The notes: generated by a model not told the origin, from the sequence alone. A DNA stretch of 51,707 bases from Nocardia sp. (GCF_025465275.1 NZ_JAODNK010000237.1:1-51707); one strand, 5' to 3'. Positions 8,766 to 16,975 are shown, counted from the first letter of the stretch. Numbers and translations are program-made.

Positions 8766-10421
8766 ATGAATTCCTCGGATTCTTCCGGCACCTTGCCGGG
8801 GATGCTGGCCGGTATTGCGGCCGCGCATCCCCGGGTAGCGGCAACCTTCTGGTCGACAGCCGAGAGCATCGAGTACGCCGAACTGCACCGGGCGGCCGGC
8901 AGTGCGGCGGCGATTCTCGTCGAGCGCGGGCTGCGGCGCGGTGAGCCGGTGGGCATCCTCTGCCCGAATGCCCCGGAGTTCATCGTGAGCTTCTTCGCTA
9001 TCGCCGCCGCCGGCGGTGCGGCGACACCGCTGCCGCTACCCGCGGGGATTCGACGGGCTGCTGGATATCCGGAGCAGCTGGCCGCCATCACGGCGGCGGC
9101 GGGTATGCGCACGGTGCTGGTATCGCCGGCCTTCGCCGAGCTGGTGCCACTGCTGGCCGGAGTGAATGTCGAATTCGTCGACACTGCAACGCTTTCCGGA
9201 CCCGATGAGGGTTCCGCCCCGGCCTTGCCCACCCCCGAACCCGACGATCTCGCCGTCGTGCAGTTCACCTCCGGCAGCACCGCCGCCCCGAAGGGCGTCA
9301 AGCTCACCCACCGCCAGGTGACCAGCGGGCTGGCCGCGATTCGCCGGGGCATCGCCCTCGATCTCGATGACCAGGGCGGCTTCTGGCTGCCGCTGTTCCA
9401 CGATATGGGCTTGTTCGGCACGCTGTCGGCGATTCTGCGCGGTATTCCGGCACACGTCTGGTCGCCGCTGGCCTTCGTCAAGGATCCGGCGCGCTGGTTG
9501 CGCGAATTCGCCGCCAGTGGAACAACTATCACCGCCATGCCGAACTTCGGCTACGAGGCGCTGCTGGCCGCGGTGCCCCCGGAGCGGGTGGCCGAATACG
9601 ACCTGTCGAACTGGCGCATCGCTTTCAATGGGGCGGAACCGATTTCGCACGATGTGGTGACGCGGTTCTGCGAGCGGTTCGAGCCCGCGGGGTTCGAGCC
9701 GAGCACCATGTTCGGGGTGTACGGGATGGCGGAGGCCACCCTGGCGGTCGCCTTCCCGCCACTGGGGCGCGAGACAGTCTTCGAATGGGTCGATCGCGCG
9801 ACGCTTGCGGATAACTGTCTGGCGCAACCGGTATCAGCCACTCGGCCCGGTGCGCGTGCAGTCGCCGGAGTGGGCGCGGCGGTCGACGGCCTGTCCCTGC
9901 GCATTGTCGATACCGAGACCGATGCAGAACTGCCGGACCGGCACGTGGGCGAGATCCTGATCCAGGGCGCTTCGGTCACCGACGGCTATCTGGCGGTCGA
10001 TCCGGCGGCGGTCGCGGATCGGTTCACCGACGGCTGGCTGCGCACCGGCGATCTCGGATACCTCTGCGACGGTGAGCTTTTCGTGACCGGCCGCTGCAAG
10101 GACATGATCACCGTGCGCGGCGTCAATCACTACGCCCAGGACGTGGAGGCCGCGGTCTGCGACCTCGACGGAATCTACAAGGGCCGCTGCACCGCCGCCA
10201 TCGATCCGGACGGCGCGGACGTCATCGCCCTCATTGCCGAATCCGAACTCACCGGCCCCGAGGCCGAGGCCCTGGACCGCGCCATTCGAGCCCGGGTCGC
10301 GGCCGAACTCGGCCTGGCTGCCGTCGCGGTGTACCTCGTGCCGCCCCGCAGCATTCCCCGGACCAGCAGCGGCAAGCTGCAACGGCTCGCCGCCCGCGAG
10401 CTCATCGCCCAGCAACGCTGA
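8766..10421 (+). CDS. Fatty acyl-AMP ligase (FAAL), adenylate-forming enzyme
   Basis: 551 residues. Activates a free fatty acid with ATP and hands the acyl-adenylate to an ACP. Motifs: P-loop-like FTSGSTAAPKG (167-177), WLPLFHDMGLFG typical of FAALs, NGAEPIS, YGMAEATLA, GELFVTGRCKDMI, GVNHYAQDVE and catalytic Lys in PRTSSGKLQR (near 537). WLPxxHDMGL and NHYAQDVE point to the FAAL branch rather than acyl-CoA synthetases. It is the first gene of the plus arm; a stand-alone ACP three genes downstream is the expected acceptor. The ATG has only a weak ribosome site. Confidence 0.92.
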   Translation: MNSSDSSGTLPGMLAGIAAAHPRVAATFWSTAESIEYAELHRAAGSAAAILVERGLRRGEPVGILCPNAPEFIVSFFAIAAAGGAATPLPLPAGIRRAAGYPEQLAAITAAAGMRTVLVSPAFAELVPLLAGVNVEFVDTATLSGPDEGSAPALPTPEPDDLAVVQFTSGSTAAPKGVKLTHRQVTSGLAAIRRGIALDLDDQGGFWLPLFHDMGLFGTLSAILRGIPAHVWSPLAFVKDPARWLREFAASGTTITAMPNFGYEALLAAVPPERVAEYDLSNWRIAFNGAEPISHDVVTRFCERFEPAGFEPSTMFGVYGMAEATLAVAFPPLGRETVFEWVDRATLADNCLAQPVSATRPGARAVAGVGAAVDGLSLRIVDTETDAELPDRHVGEILIQGASVTDGYLAVDPAAVADRFTDGWLRTGDLGYLCDGELFVTGRCKDMITVRGVNHYAQDVEAAVCDLDGIYKGRCTAAIDPDGADVIALIAESELTGPEAEALDRAIRARVAAELGLAAVAVYLVPPRSIPRTSSGKLQRLAARELIAQQR

Positions 10422-10460
10422 AGCCCAGTAGTTTTCGCCTCTCACGAACTGGAGTCTCCC

Positions 10461-11249
10461 GTGCACAGTTATGACGTATTCCGCCACTACGAGCGCCTGC
10501 ACTGGAAGTTGACCGACCTCAACTTCGACGCCGTCGACCCGGCCCTGGTGCGACCGGAGTACATCACCCTGGCCAAGAGTTCGGCCATGGGCGAATCCAA
10601 TGTCATTGCGGCGGTGCACGGATTCCTCGCGGAGTTCGTGGACGACTACGACTTCTCCACCTTCGCTGTGGTGTGGGGATATCAGGAAGTCCAGCACCAC
10701 TACGCTTTCCGCACCTGGCTGCGCGCGATCGGCGAGGACGTGCAGGACAAGGCCGTGGATGCGATGCGCGAGCCGTACGCGCCCGGCAGCACGCCGTCGG
10801 CGACGCTGGCCACCAATATCATTTCCGAGCTCACGGTGAATCACATCTACCGCGCGGTGTCGGCATGGGTGGAGGAGCCGATCCTGAAGGCATTGCTGCT
10901 CAATGCCAGTCGCGATGAGGCCGGGCACGCGCGCGAGTTCATCCACTACGCCACCGAGCGGCTGCGGCGGCGTCCGGAGGAGCTGCCCTCGGTGCTCGAG
11001 ACGCTGTACGTGTACAGCTCCGAGGCCAAGATCAAGCATCCGGTCAGCACCTTCAAGGCCGGCCTGACCGAGCTCGGCGATCACGAGACCATCGATACAG
11101 GTTTCGATCTGTTCCTGGAGCAGGTGGCGGCCGAGGGCGAGCTGGAGGTATTGCACGACAAGGTGCGCCGCACCTTCGCGACGCTGACCGGGCTCGATGT
11201 GTCAAGCAATGCCAAGGTGCGCCGCGCGCTGGCCGACGCGATCGCCTAG
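10461..11249 (+). CDS. Soluble ferritin-like diiron protein, acyl-ACP desaturase type (1)
   Basis: 262 residues, GTG start with GGAG upstream. The full four-helix diiron ligand set can be read: Glu45 (GESNV), Glu76-x2-His79 (QEVQH), Glu123 (SELTV) and Glu153-x2-His156 (DEAGH). This is the spacing of acyl-ACP desaturases (FA_desaturase_2 family), which act on ACP-bound chains using O2 and reduced ferredoxin. It shares only the motif layout with the second diiron gene at 12915. Placed between the FAAL and the thioesterase/ACP genes, it probably introduces a double bond or other oxidation on the ACP-bound chain. A related heme-oxygenase-like or N-oxygenase role cannot be excluded. Confidence 0.82.
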   Translation: MHSYDVFRHYERLHWKLTDLNFDAVDPALVRPEYITLAKSSAMGESNVIAAVHGFLAEFVDDYDFSTFAVVWGYQEVQHHYAFRTWLRAIGEDVQDKAVDAMREPYAPGSTPSATLATNIISELTVNHIYRAVSAWVEEPILKALLLNASRDEAGHAREFIHYATERLRRRPEELPSVLETLYVYSSEAKIKHPVSTFKAGLTELGDHETIDTGFDLFLEQVAAEGELEVLHDKVRRTFATLTGLDVSSNAKVRRALADAIA

Positions 11250-11251
11250 CG

Positions 11252-11803
11252 GTGGAGCACTGCGCGCATCCCGCCGATCCGCCCGCCGTCGCGGTGCCCT
11301 GGTCGGTGATTCCGGACTATCACTGCTTCGGCTGCTCCCCGCACAATCTGTCCGGGTTGCGCCTGACCTTCACCCCGCATCCGGACGGATTGCAGGCCCG
11401 GTTCCGCTTGAGCCGGTCCTTCGAGTCCTATCCCGGGGTGGTGCACGGCGGGCTCACCGGCGTGATCTGCGATGAGGTGATGGGCAATCTCATCGTGCTG
11501 GCCCGGCACCTGCCCGCCTTCACCATCTCGCAGCGCACCCGATTCCTGACCCCGCTGCTGATCAACCGCGAATACCGGTGTGTCGCAACGCTCTCCGATG
11601 ACAGCGCCGAGGCGCCGATCCGGGCGTCCGCCGACATCCTGGACGCCGACGGCGACCTCTGCGCCTCCTCCAGCGCGACCTATCAGCCGTTCGTGCTGGC
11701 GGACGTCCGCCATCAGCTCTCCCTCGACGACGACGAAGTCGCACTGCTCTCGCACGCCCTGACCACGGCCGATGCCGTGCCATCGAATGGAGTTCAGCCA
11801 TGA
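11252..11803 (+). CDS. Hotdog-fold acyl thioesterase (PaaI/4HBT type)
   Basis: 183 residues, GTG start two bases after the previous stop, without a clear ribosome site, so probably translated by coupling. Motifs CFGCSPHNLSGL (25-36) and PGVVHGGLTGVICDEVMG (61-78) are typical of actinobacterial PaaI-like thioesterases, with Glu75 as the likely catalytic acid. Its stop overlaps the ACP start by four bases, suggesting it releases the finished chain from that ACP or edits misloaded chains. Confidence 0.85.
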   Translation: MEHCAHPADPPAVAVPWSVIPDYHCFGCSPHNLSGLRLTFTPHPDGLQARFRLSRSFESYPGVVHGGLTGVICDEVMGNLIVLARHLPAFTISQRTRFLTPLLINREYRCVATLSDDSAEAPIRASADILDADGDLCASSSATYQPFVLADVRHQLSLDDDEVALLSHALTTADAVPSNGVQP

Positions 11804-12051
11804 CCACCGACGACATCCTGCGTACCGTCACCGAGATCGCCGCGGCCGAAACCGGTCTGCCCGAGACCGTGCTGCTGCCCGACTCCGATCTGCGGGCCAT
11901 GGCGGGCGTGGATTCGGTGCGGGTGCTGCGCATGATCGCGCGCATCGAGCGCACCTACGATATCGAGCTCGAGGACAAGGACGTGTTCGGCACCTCCACG
12001 CTGTCCGAGGTGACGGCTGTGGTGGACAAGCTTGTGCGGACGGCCGCCTGA
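11800..12051 (+). CDS. Stand-alone acyl carrier protein
   Basis: 83 residues. The motif GVDSVRVL carries the Ser39 that receives phosphopantetheine; acidic helices follow (IERTYDIELEDKDVF). It overlaps the thioesterase gene by ATGA and the methyltransferase gene by one base (TGATG). It is the obvious carrier for the acyl group activated by the FAAL and the substrate platform for the two diiron proteins. Confidence 0.93.
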   Translation: MTTDDILRTVTEIAAAETGLPETVLLPDSDLRAMAGVDSVRVLRMIARIERTYDIELEDKDVFGTSTLSEVTAVVDKLVRTAA

Positions 12052-12899
12052 TGTCCGCGCCCGAGGTGACCGTGACCGCCGATACCAATCAGCATTACGA
12101 TCTGGATCCCGATATCTTCGGCCAGTTCCTGGACCCGCTGCGCAAGTACAGCTCGGCGCTGTACGAATCCGACAGTGACTCACTGGAATTGGCGCAGCGC
12201 AATAAGCTGCGCTTCGTCGCCAGGCGCCTGGGCCTCAATGGCGGCGAGGAACTGCTGGATATCGGCTGCGGCTGGGGTTCACTGATTCTGTTCATGGCGC
12301 AGGAGTACGGCTGCGACACCCTGGGCATCAGCCCGGCTCCGCGCCAGCACGAATACATTGCCGAGCAGGCGGCTGCGCGGGGCGTCACCAATCAGGTGCG
12401 CACTCGCGTAGGCCATTTCGAGCAGCTCACCCTGCCCGATGCCAGTGTGGACGCGGTCACCATGCTCGGATCCATCGTGCACATGCCCGATCTGGACGAG
12501 GTGTTCCGGCGGGCGCGCGCGGTGCTGCGGCGCGGCGGCAGCCTCTATGTGTCGGAGAGCTGCTTCCGGAATGCGGCCGCTCGCAAGGCTTTCGACGAGC
12601 GGGAGGGGACCGAGTTCGTGCGGTCCGACATCTTCGGCTGGGGCGATCTGCGGCCGCTGTCGGATCTGATCACGGCCGCCGAGGATGCCGGATTCTCCAT
12701 CGCCTCGGTCGACGATCTCACCAATGACTACCGCCGCACCATCGACCACTGGATCGACAATGTGGACATCGCCGCCGAGCGCATCGATGCCCATCAGCCG
12801 GGTCTGGCCGCGAAGCTGCGGTACTACCTGGAGGTCGCCAATGCCGGATGGGGTTACACCACAAAGCATTACGCCCTGGTCTGCCGTAAGACCCGATAG
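12051..12899 (+). CDS. CMAS-like SAM-dependent methyltransferase without the carbonate site
   Basis: 282 residues. The N-terminal stretch QHYDLDPDIFGQFLDP...KYSSALYE and SAM motif LLDIGCGWGSL (68-78) match the cyclopropane/mycolic acid synthase family, as does the C-terminal GWGYTTKHYALVCRK. However, residues that hold the catalytic bicarbonate in CmaA1-type enzymes are missing: the YSCAYF cysteine is Ser35 here and the GAFEH glutamate is Val143 (GSIVH). Cyclopropanation is therefore doubtful; O- or C-methylation of the chain seems more likely. ATG overlaps the ACP stop. Confidence 0.85.
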   Translation: MSAPEVTVTADTNQHYDLDPDIFGQFLDPLRKYSSALYESDSDSLELAQRNKLRFVARRLGLNGGEELLDIGCGWGSLILFMAQEYGCDTLGISPAPRQHEYIAEQAAARGVTNQVRTRVGHFEQLTLPDASVDAVTMLGSIVHMPDLDEVFRRARAVLRRGGSLYVSESCFRNAAARKAFDEREGTEFVRSDIFGWGDLRPLSDLITAAEDAGFSIASVDDLTNDYRRTIDHWIDNVDIAAERIDAHQPGLAAKLRYYLEVANAGWGYTTKHYALVCRKTR

Positions 12900-12914
12900 C
12901 TGTCAGGAGCAGTC

Positions 12915-13757
12915 ATGACGATCGAATCCGCACTGCTGCCCGTCGAGGATCTGGTGGCCGCCGTCGACAGTTTCCTGGCCGCCTCCCCCGCCGCCCGCTC
13001 CTGGGATGTGGAGACGGCGTTCGACTGGGCCGCCGCCGATGCCGGCCGGCTGTCCGAGGGACAGCGGTCGGCGGTGCAGTTCGTGACCCTCATCGAGGAT
13101 CATCTGCCCGGGTATTTCGATGTGTACCAGCGCAGTTTCCCGGTGGACGACACCGTGGACCTGCCCACCTTCATTCACAATCGGGAGCTGCACCACTTCA
13201 CCGTGCGCTGGGCGCTCGAGGAGGACACGCATTCGCGGGCGCTGGCGCGGTATCAGGAAGCCTCCGGCATGGCCGACCGCGGCGCCCTGCGCGGTGAGCT
13301 GGCGGTGGAGGGGCAGAAGTCGTTCGAGCTGCCGTACACCCATCCGGTGCAGTACTTCGCCTATGCGCTGGTGCAGGAGAAGGCAACTCAGATGTACTAC
13401 CACCAGCTGCGGGATGTGGTGGATGATCCGGTGCTCGGGGCGGTGCTCACCCGGCTGTCGCGGGACGAGGCGCGGCACTTCAGTTTCATGGCCGATGTGG
13501 TGAGCCGGTATCTGCGGGTTCAGGGTGATGACGCCGTGGAGCCGATCCGGGAGGTCATCGCGGGATTCCGTATGCCCCTTGCGGATACGCTGCGCGGCTA
13601 CTGGCGGTGGGCACTGCGTATCGCCGATGTCGCGGACTACGACCACACCGCGGCGTACGACCATCTGATCAAGGTGATCGACCGGGCGGTGGATGCGCGC
13701 ACCGATCGGGTAGACGAACTGGCCGACTTCGTCGCGCAGTGCCGCACGCTGGGCTGA
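12915..13757 (+). CDS. Soluble ferritin-like diiron protein, acyl-ACP desaturase type (2)
   Basis: 280 residues, ATG with AGGAG five bases upstream. Complete ligand set: Glu61 (IEDHLP), Glu103-x2-His106 (EEDTH), Glu155 (QEKAT) and Glu185-x2-His188 (DEARH), the order seen in stearoyl-ACP desaturases and mycobacterial DesA1/DesA2. It closes the plus arm of the cluster, 15 bases after the methyltransferase. Presence of two different soluble desaturases with one ACP suggests two oxidations at different positions of the same chain, or a desaturase plus an acetylenase. Confidence 0.88.
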   Translation: MTIESALLPVEDLVAAVDSFLAASPAARSWDVETAFDWAAADAGRLSEGQRSAVQFVTLIEDHLPGYFDVYQRSFPVDDTVDLPTFIHNRELHHFTVRWALEEDTHSRALARYQEASGMADRGALRGELAVEGQKSFELPYTHPVQYFAYALVQEKATQMYYHQLRDVVDDPVLGAVLTRLSRDEARHFSFMADVVSRYLRVQGDDAVEPIREVIAGFRMPLADTLRGYWRWALRIADVADYDHTAAYDHLIKVIDRAVDARTDRVDELADFVAQCRTLG

Positions 13758-13798
13758 CAGCGTGATTCCCTGCACTGAGTGATGCGATCACAGAAGAG

Positions 13799-13833
13799 AG
13801 GCCCTGCCCCCGACTTCCCCGGGAACAGGGCCT
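13799..13833. terminator. Bidirectional hairpin terminator
   Basis: AGGCCCTG (13799-13806) and CAGGGCCT (13826-13833) form an 8-bp stem followed by TTCTC. It sits between the convergent stops of the diiron gene (plus) and the hotdog gene (minus). Confidence 0.75.
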
Positions 13834-13846
13834 TTCTCGTCGGCTA

Positions 13847-14311
13847 CTAGTCGGCCCGCAGGATCAGAATCGTGGTGGAGCCGTGCGCGATCAGCTTGCC
13901 CGCGGCGTCGGTAATCCGGCCTTCCGCGGTGGCGGTGCGGCGGCCGACATGCACCGCGGTGGCATCGCAGGTGAGCCGGGAACCGTCCAGGGTCACGCCC
14001 CGAATGAAGTTCACCTTGAGTTCCAGCGTCGTATAGGCAACGCCGTCATCGAGTTTCGTGAATACGGCGCTGCCCATGGCGGTATCCATGAGGGTCGCGA
14101 TCACACCGCCGTGCACGGTGAACATGGCATTGATGGTCGCCACATTCGGGTCCAGGTAGTAGCGCGTGCAGCCGTCGCCGGCGCTTTCCAGCCGAATGCC
14201 CAGCGAGGCGCCGACGCCGAGCTTCTCGTCGAGCCCGCGCTGGAATACCTCGGTGAGTTCACCGACCCGCTTGGCGACCTTGTCCTCGACGTGATTGTCG
14301 ATGCTGGTCAT
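13847..14311 (-). CDS. PaaI-family hotdog thioesterase
   Basis: 154 residues. FTVHGGVIATLMDTAMGSAV carries the HGG...D motif of PaaI-type acyl-CoA thioesterases, with Asp in the catalytic position, followed by TLELKVNFIRGV. ATG start with AAGGAAG upstream. It is convergent with the lipid cluster and divergent from the P450 at 14465. It may take part in lipid release or CoA recycling, but it is not in the cluster operon. Confidence 0.88.
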   Translation of the reverse strand: MTSIDNHVEDKVAKRVGELTEVFQRGLDEKLGVGASLGIRLESAGDGCTRYYLDPNVATINAMFTVHGGVIATLMDTAMGSAVFTKLDDGVAYTTLELKVNFIRGVTLDGSRLTCDATAVHVGRRTATAEGRITDAAGKLIAHGSTTILILRAD

Positions 14312-14452
14312 GAATTCTTCCTTCCTGCCGAACGATTCCCTTCATTCGAGCAGCCGGTGGTGAATTCCGTCTGCCGGCAACCCATTCCATTTCAATATCC
14401 GATCGGCTGATCGAGACCGGCGTACCCCGCCGCCACCGCGCCGACCGGTCGA

Positions 14453-14458
14453 TAACGT
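14453..14458 (+). promoter_or_regulatory. Possible -10 box of a leaderless promoter
   Basis: TAACGT ends six bases before the P450 ATG at 14465, and no Shine-Dalgarno sequence is present. This is the spacing expected for a leaderless actinobacterial transcript. Confidence 0.4.
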
Positions 14459-14464
14459 CGCGCC

Positions 14465-15685
14465 ATGGTCGATATCGAAACACCGGACCGGATCGAGACC
14501 ATCGACGAGGACTTCTTCGCCGATCCGCACCAGCACTATCGCCGCTGGCGCGAGCACGGTCCGGTGCGGCGGGTTCGCTTCCCCGACGGCGTGATCCGGT
14601 GGGTGATCCTCGGCCACGCCGAGGGTCGCGCGGCGCTCGCGGATCCGCGGCTGCGCAAGAACATCGCGCACGTCGACGCGCTGGTGAGCGCGAAACGTGA
14701 GACGCCGCCCATGGATCCGCGGCAGCTCGCCCTCGTGACGCATATGCTCAATATCGATCCGCCCGACCACTCGCGCCTGCGCAAGCTGGTCAGCAAGGCA
14801 TTCACGGCGCACCGCGTGGCCGAGCTGCGTCCCCGCATCGAGCAGATCACCGGCGCGCTGCTGGACAGGATGGATGACCACGACGAGGTCGATCTGCTCC
14901 GGGAATTCGCTGTGCCGCTGCCGATTACGGTGATCTGCGAACTCCTGGGCGTGCCGCCCGCCGAGCGCGACGACTTCCAGCAGTGGACCGGAGATCTGGT
15001 CGGCGTCGTCGGCCTGGAAGAAGAACGCACCCGCGCCTCGCTCGCCATGATCGCGTACCTGACCCGGCTGGTGCGCACGAAACAGGCTGACCCCGCAGAC
15101 GATCTACTCTCCGGACTGGTCCAGGTCGGCGAGGACGGCGACGCCCTCACCGAAGCCGAACTCGTAGCAATGTCCTTCCTGCTCCTGGTGGCCGGTTACG
15201 AGACCACCGTCAATCTCATCGCCAACGGCACACACGCGCTGCTCCGGCACCCCGACCGGCTACACGCCCTGCGCGCCGACCCCGACGCCATCCCCGACGC
15301 AGTCGAAGAATTCCTCCGCTACGACGGCCCCGTCAATCTCTCCACCGTGCGCTACACCACCGACCCGGTCCACATCGCCGACATCCACATCCCCGCAGGC
15401 GAACTCGTCTACATCGCCCTCGAAGCCGCCAACCGCGACCCCGCCCGCTACCCCGCCCCCGATAACCTCGACCACACCCGCGACACCTCCGGCCACCTGG
15501 CCTTCGGCCACGGCATCCACTTCTGCCTAGGCGCACCACTCGCCCGCATGGAAGCCCACATCGCCTTCTCCACCCTCCTGCAACGCTTCCCGAACCTTCA
15601 CCTCTCCCCCACCGCCACCACCATCAACTGGCAGTCCAGCACCCTCATCCGCGGACTCCTCGAATTGCCGGTCCGCCTGCGCTGA
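14465..15685 (+). CDS. Cytochrome P450, fourth
   Basis: 406-residue soluble P450. Motifs: IDPPDHSRLRKLVSKAFT, I-helix AGYETT, ExxR as EFLR, heme loop FGHGIHFCLGAPLA with Cys near 354. This type resembles actinobacterial CYP105/107-like hydroxylases. The first half uses mixed G/C third positions, whereas from about 15200 onward third positions are almost all C (long CCGCC/CACC runs), a possible sign of a mosaic origin. It is transcribed alone, likely leaderless. Whether it belongs to the neighbouring lipid cluster is unclear. Confidence 0.93.
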   Translation: MVDIETPDRIETIDEDFFADPHQHYRRWREHGPVRRVRFPDGVIRWVILGHAEGRAALADPRLRKNIAHVDALVSAKRETPPMDPRQLALVTHMLNIDPPDHSRLRKLVSKAFTAHRVAELRPRIEQITGALLDRMDDHDEVDLLREFAVPLPITVICELLGVPPAERDDFQQWTGDLVGVVGLEEERTRASLAMIAYLTRLVRTKQADPADDLLSGLVQVGEDGDALTEAELVAMSFLLLVAGYETTVNLIANGTHALLRHPDRLHALRADPDAIPDAVEEFLRYDGPVNLSTVRYTTDPVHIADIHIPAGELVYIALEAANRDPARYPAPDNLDHTRDTSGHLAFGHGIHFCLGAPLARMEAHIAFSTLLQRFPNLHLSPTATTINWQSSTLIRGLLELPVRLR

Positions 15686-15839
15686 CCAGGAACTTCCAGC
15701 GAGCCGCATGGCGGCCGCCGACGCCCAGCCCTACCGCCACCCGACGACACGCCGCACTTCCCCCGCCACCTCAACGCGTGTCACCCCCGAAATGTCGACC
15801 ACAGCATCATCAACACCCGCAGCATCCAGCCAACTCCCC
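15686..15839. other. Gene-poor stretch downstream of the fourth P450
   Basis: No gene supported; C/A-rich on the plus strand like the P450 3' half. Holds one copy of the GACCAGGAACT motif at its left edge and borders the 16-bp inverted repeat on its right. Confidence 0.5.
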
Positions 15840-15902
15840 CGCCGACCAGGAACTGACGGCGGCAAACGTCGAGAGCAACCCGCCCACAGTTCCTGGTCGG
15901 CG
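15840..15902. repeat. 16-bp perfect inverted repeat with a third partial copy at 15684
   Basis: CGCCGACCAGGAACTG at 15840-15855 and its reverse complement at 15887-15902, separated by 31 bases. The core GACCAGGAACT recurs at 15684-15694, across the stop codon of the P450 gene. The region 15686-15907 has no convincing gene. It may be a terminator, but the arms are long and the core is repeated. Confidence 0.65.
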
Positions 15903-15907
15903 ATGCT

Positions 15908-16882
15908 TCACATCAGCGGTTCGCACGCGAACATTTGCTGCTGCCTGCGGGTTCGGATTATCGGCTCGCGCACGCCGGCCGGAATTCCAGCGCGGTCCGC
16001 CCGTCTGACACCGGCGCCGCGGAGCGGAGCGTGAGGCCGCAGTGCGCGGCAATCGCGGTCAGCTCCTCGACTGCTGATCATGGAGCAGCCGTCGTGTGAG
16101 GCGTGGTCATGAAGGAACTGCGCCTCGGCATCGGACAGTTCGAATCGTGAGGATGCGGCAAGGCCGACGTCGGTCAGGTACAGAGACCGACCGTCGGTGA
16201 GGATATTGCGGAAGTGGGTGTCGAAATGACGTAGTCCTTGTGCGGCAATGAATTCGGCCACGGTGCGCAGCGCGGGCTCGACGAACTCGCAGGCCCGGTC
16301 GGCTTGATCGATGCCCACATCGGCTTGCGCCTCCAGCCATTCGTGCAGGGTCTGCGGAACATATTCGAGGAACAGCACGAGGTCGGTCGAGGAATCCGCC
16401 ACTGCCTCGAGTCTGTGGCGAACTGCGGCGTCGCCGTGCCAGAAGGCTACGTCTTGCTCCAGTTCGGCGGCACGGTCGGGTGTCATGGGTTGTGTTGTGT
16501 CGCTGGCGAGTACGCGCCAGTGATGCATCAGGAGGAAGTTCTCGGACTGCCCGGCGAGCACCCAATCGCTGGTCATAATGTGACACGCCAGCTCACGCCA
16601 GGCACTGCCGGCGGCGGAGCCGAGACCATAGTGCGTCCAGGTCGGTAACCCGAAAAGGTCGGCTGTCGAGCGCAGATTCTCCGGCTTCAGCTCCAAATCC
16701 GCTACCGCGACTCGTTTCACGAACACGGGATGGCTGTCGATCTCTAGCAGCCAAGTCGTCCCTCCGATGCCCGTGCCCAGTTGCACAGCCGAATTCAGCA
16801 GCGTGTTCAGGCGCTGATCGCTCAGCAGAGCCAGCGCGGTGGAGACCCGGCCGTGGCGAAACCGCCGCGTCGCGACGGACAT
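15908..16882 (-). pseudogene. Kinase-like protein gene, C-terminus replaced (probably non-functional)
   Basis: Start chosen at ATG 16882 with GGGGGA upstream (the frame is open to 16969). The first 265 residues resemble actinobacterial protein-kinase/phosphotransferase-like proteins: FRHGRVSTALALLSD, Lys56 in VFVKRV, and a catalytic-loop-like LRHFDTHFRNILTD with LYLTDVG (218-240). The family normally continues for roughly 80-90 residues after the HDHASHD segment. Here that part is lost and replaced by a low-quality Arg-rich tail. In another frame, just after the break (near 16085), a natural-looking peptide AVEELTAIAAHCGLTLRSAA appears, so two gene remnants seem joined. Function unknown. Confidence 0.6.
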
Positions 16883-16975
16883 ATCGACAGGTCCCCCGCA
16901 GTGCACCACCAATTCACAGTACGTGAGCGCCGCGTTCGAGCCCGTGAGACCCACTGCGGCTCCGGGCATCCCGCA

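Noticed and set aside
9834..11156. 440-residue minus-strand open frame
   Set aside because: Antisense to the FAAL and first diiron gene; no recognisable protein.
12051..12899. Functional cyclopropane fatty acid synthase
   Set aside because: The bicarbonate-binding Cys and Glu are replaced by Ser and Val.
15840..15902. Inverted repeat as the ends of an insertion sequence
   Set aside because: Only 31 bases lie between the arms, with no transposase and no target-site duplication seen.
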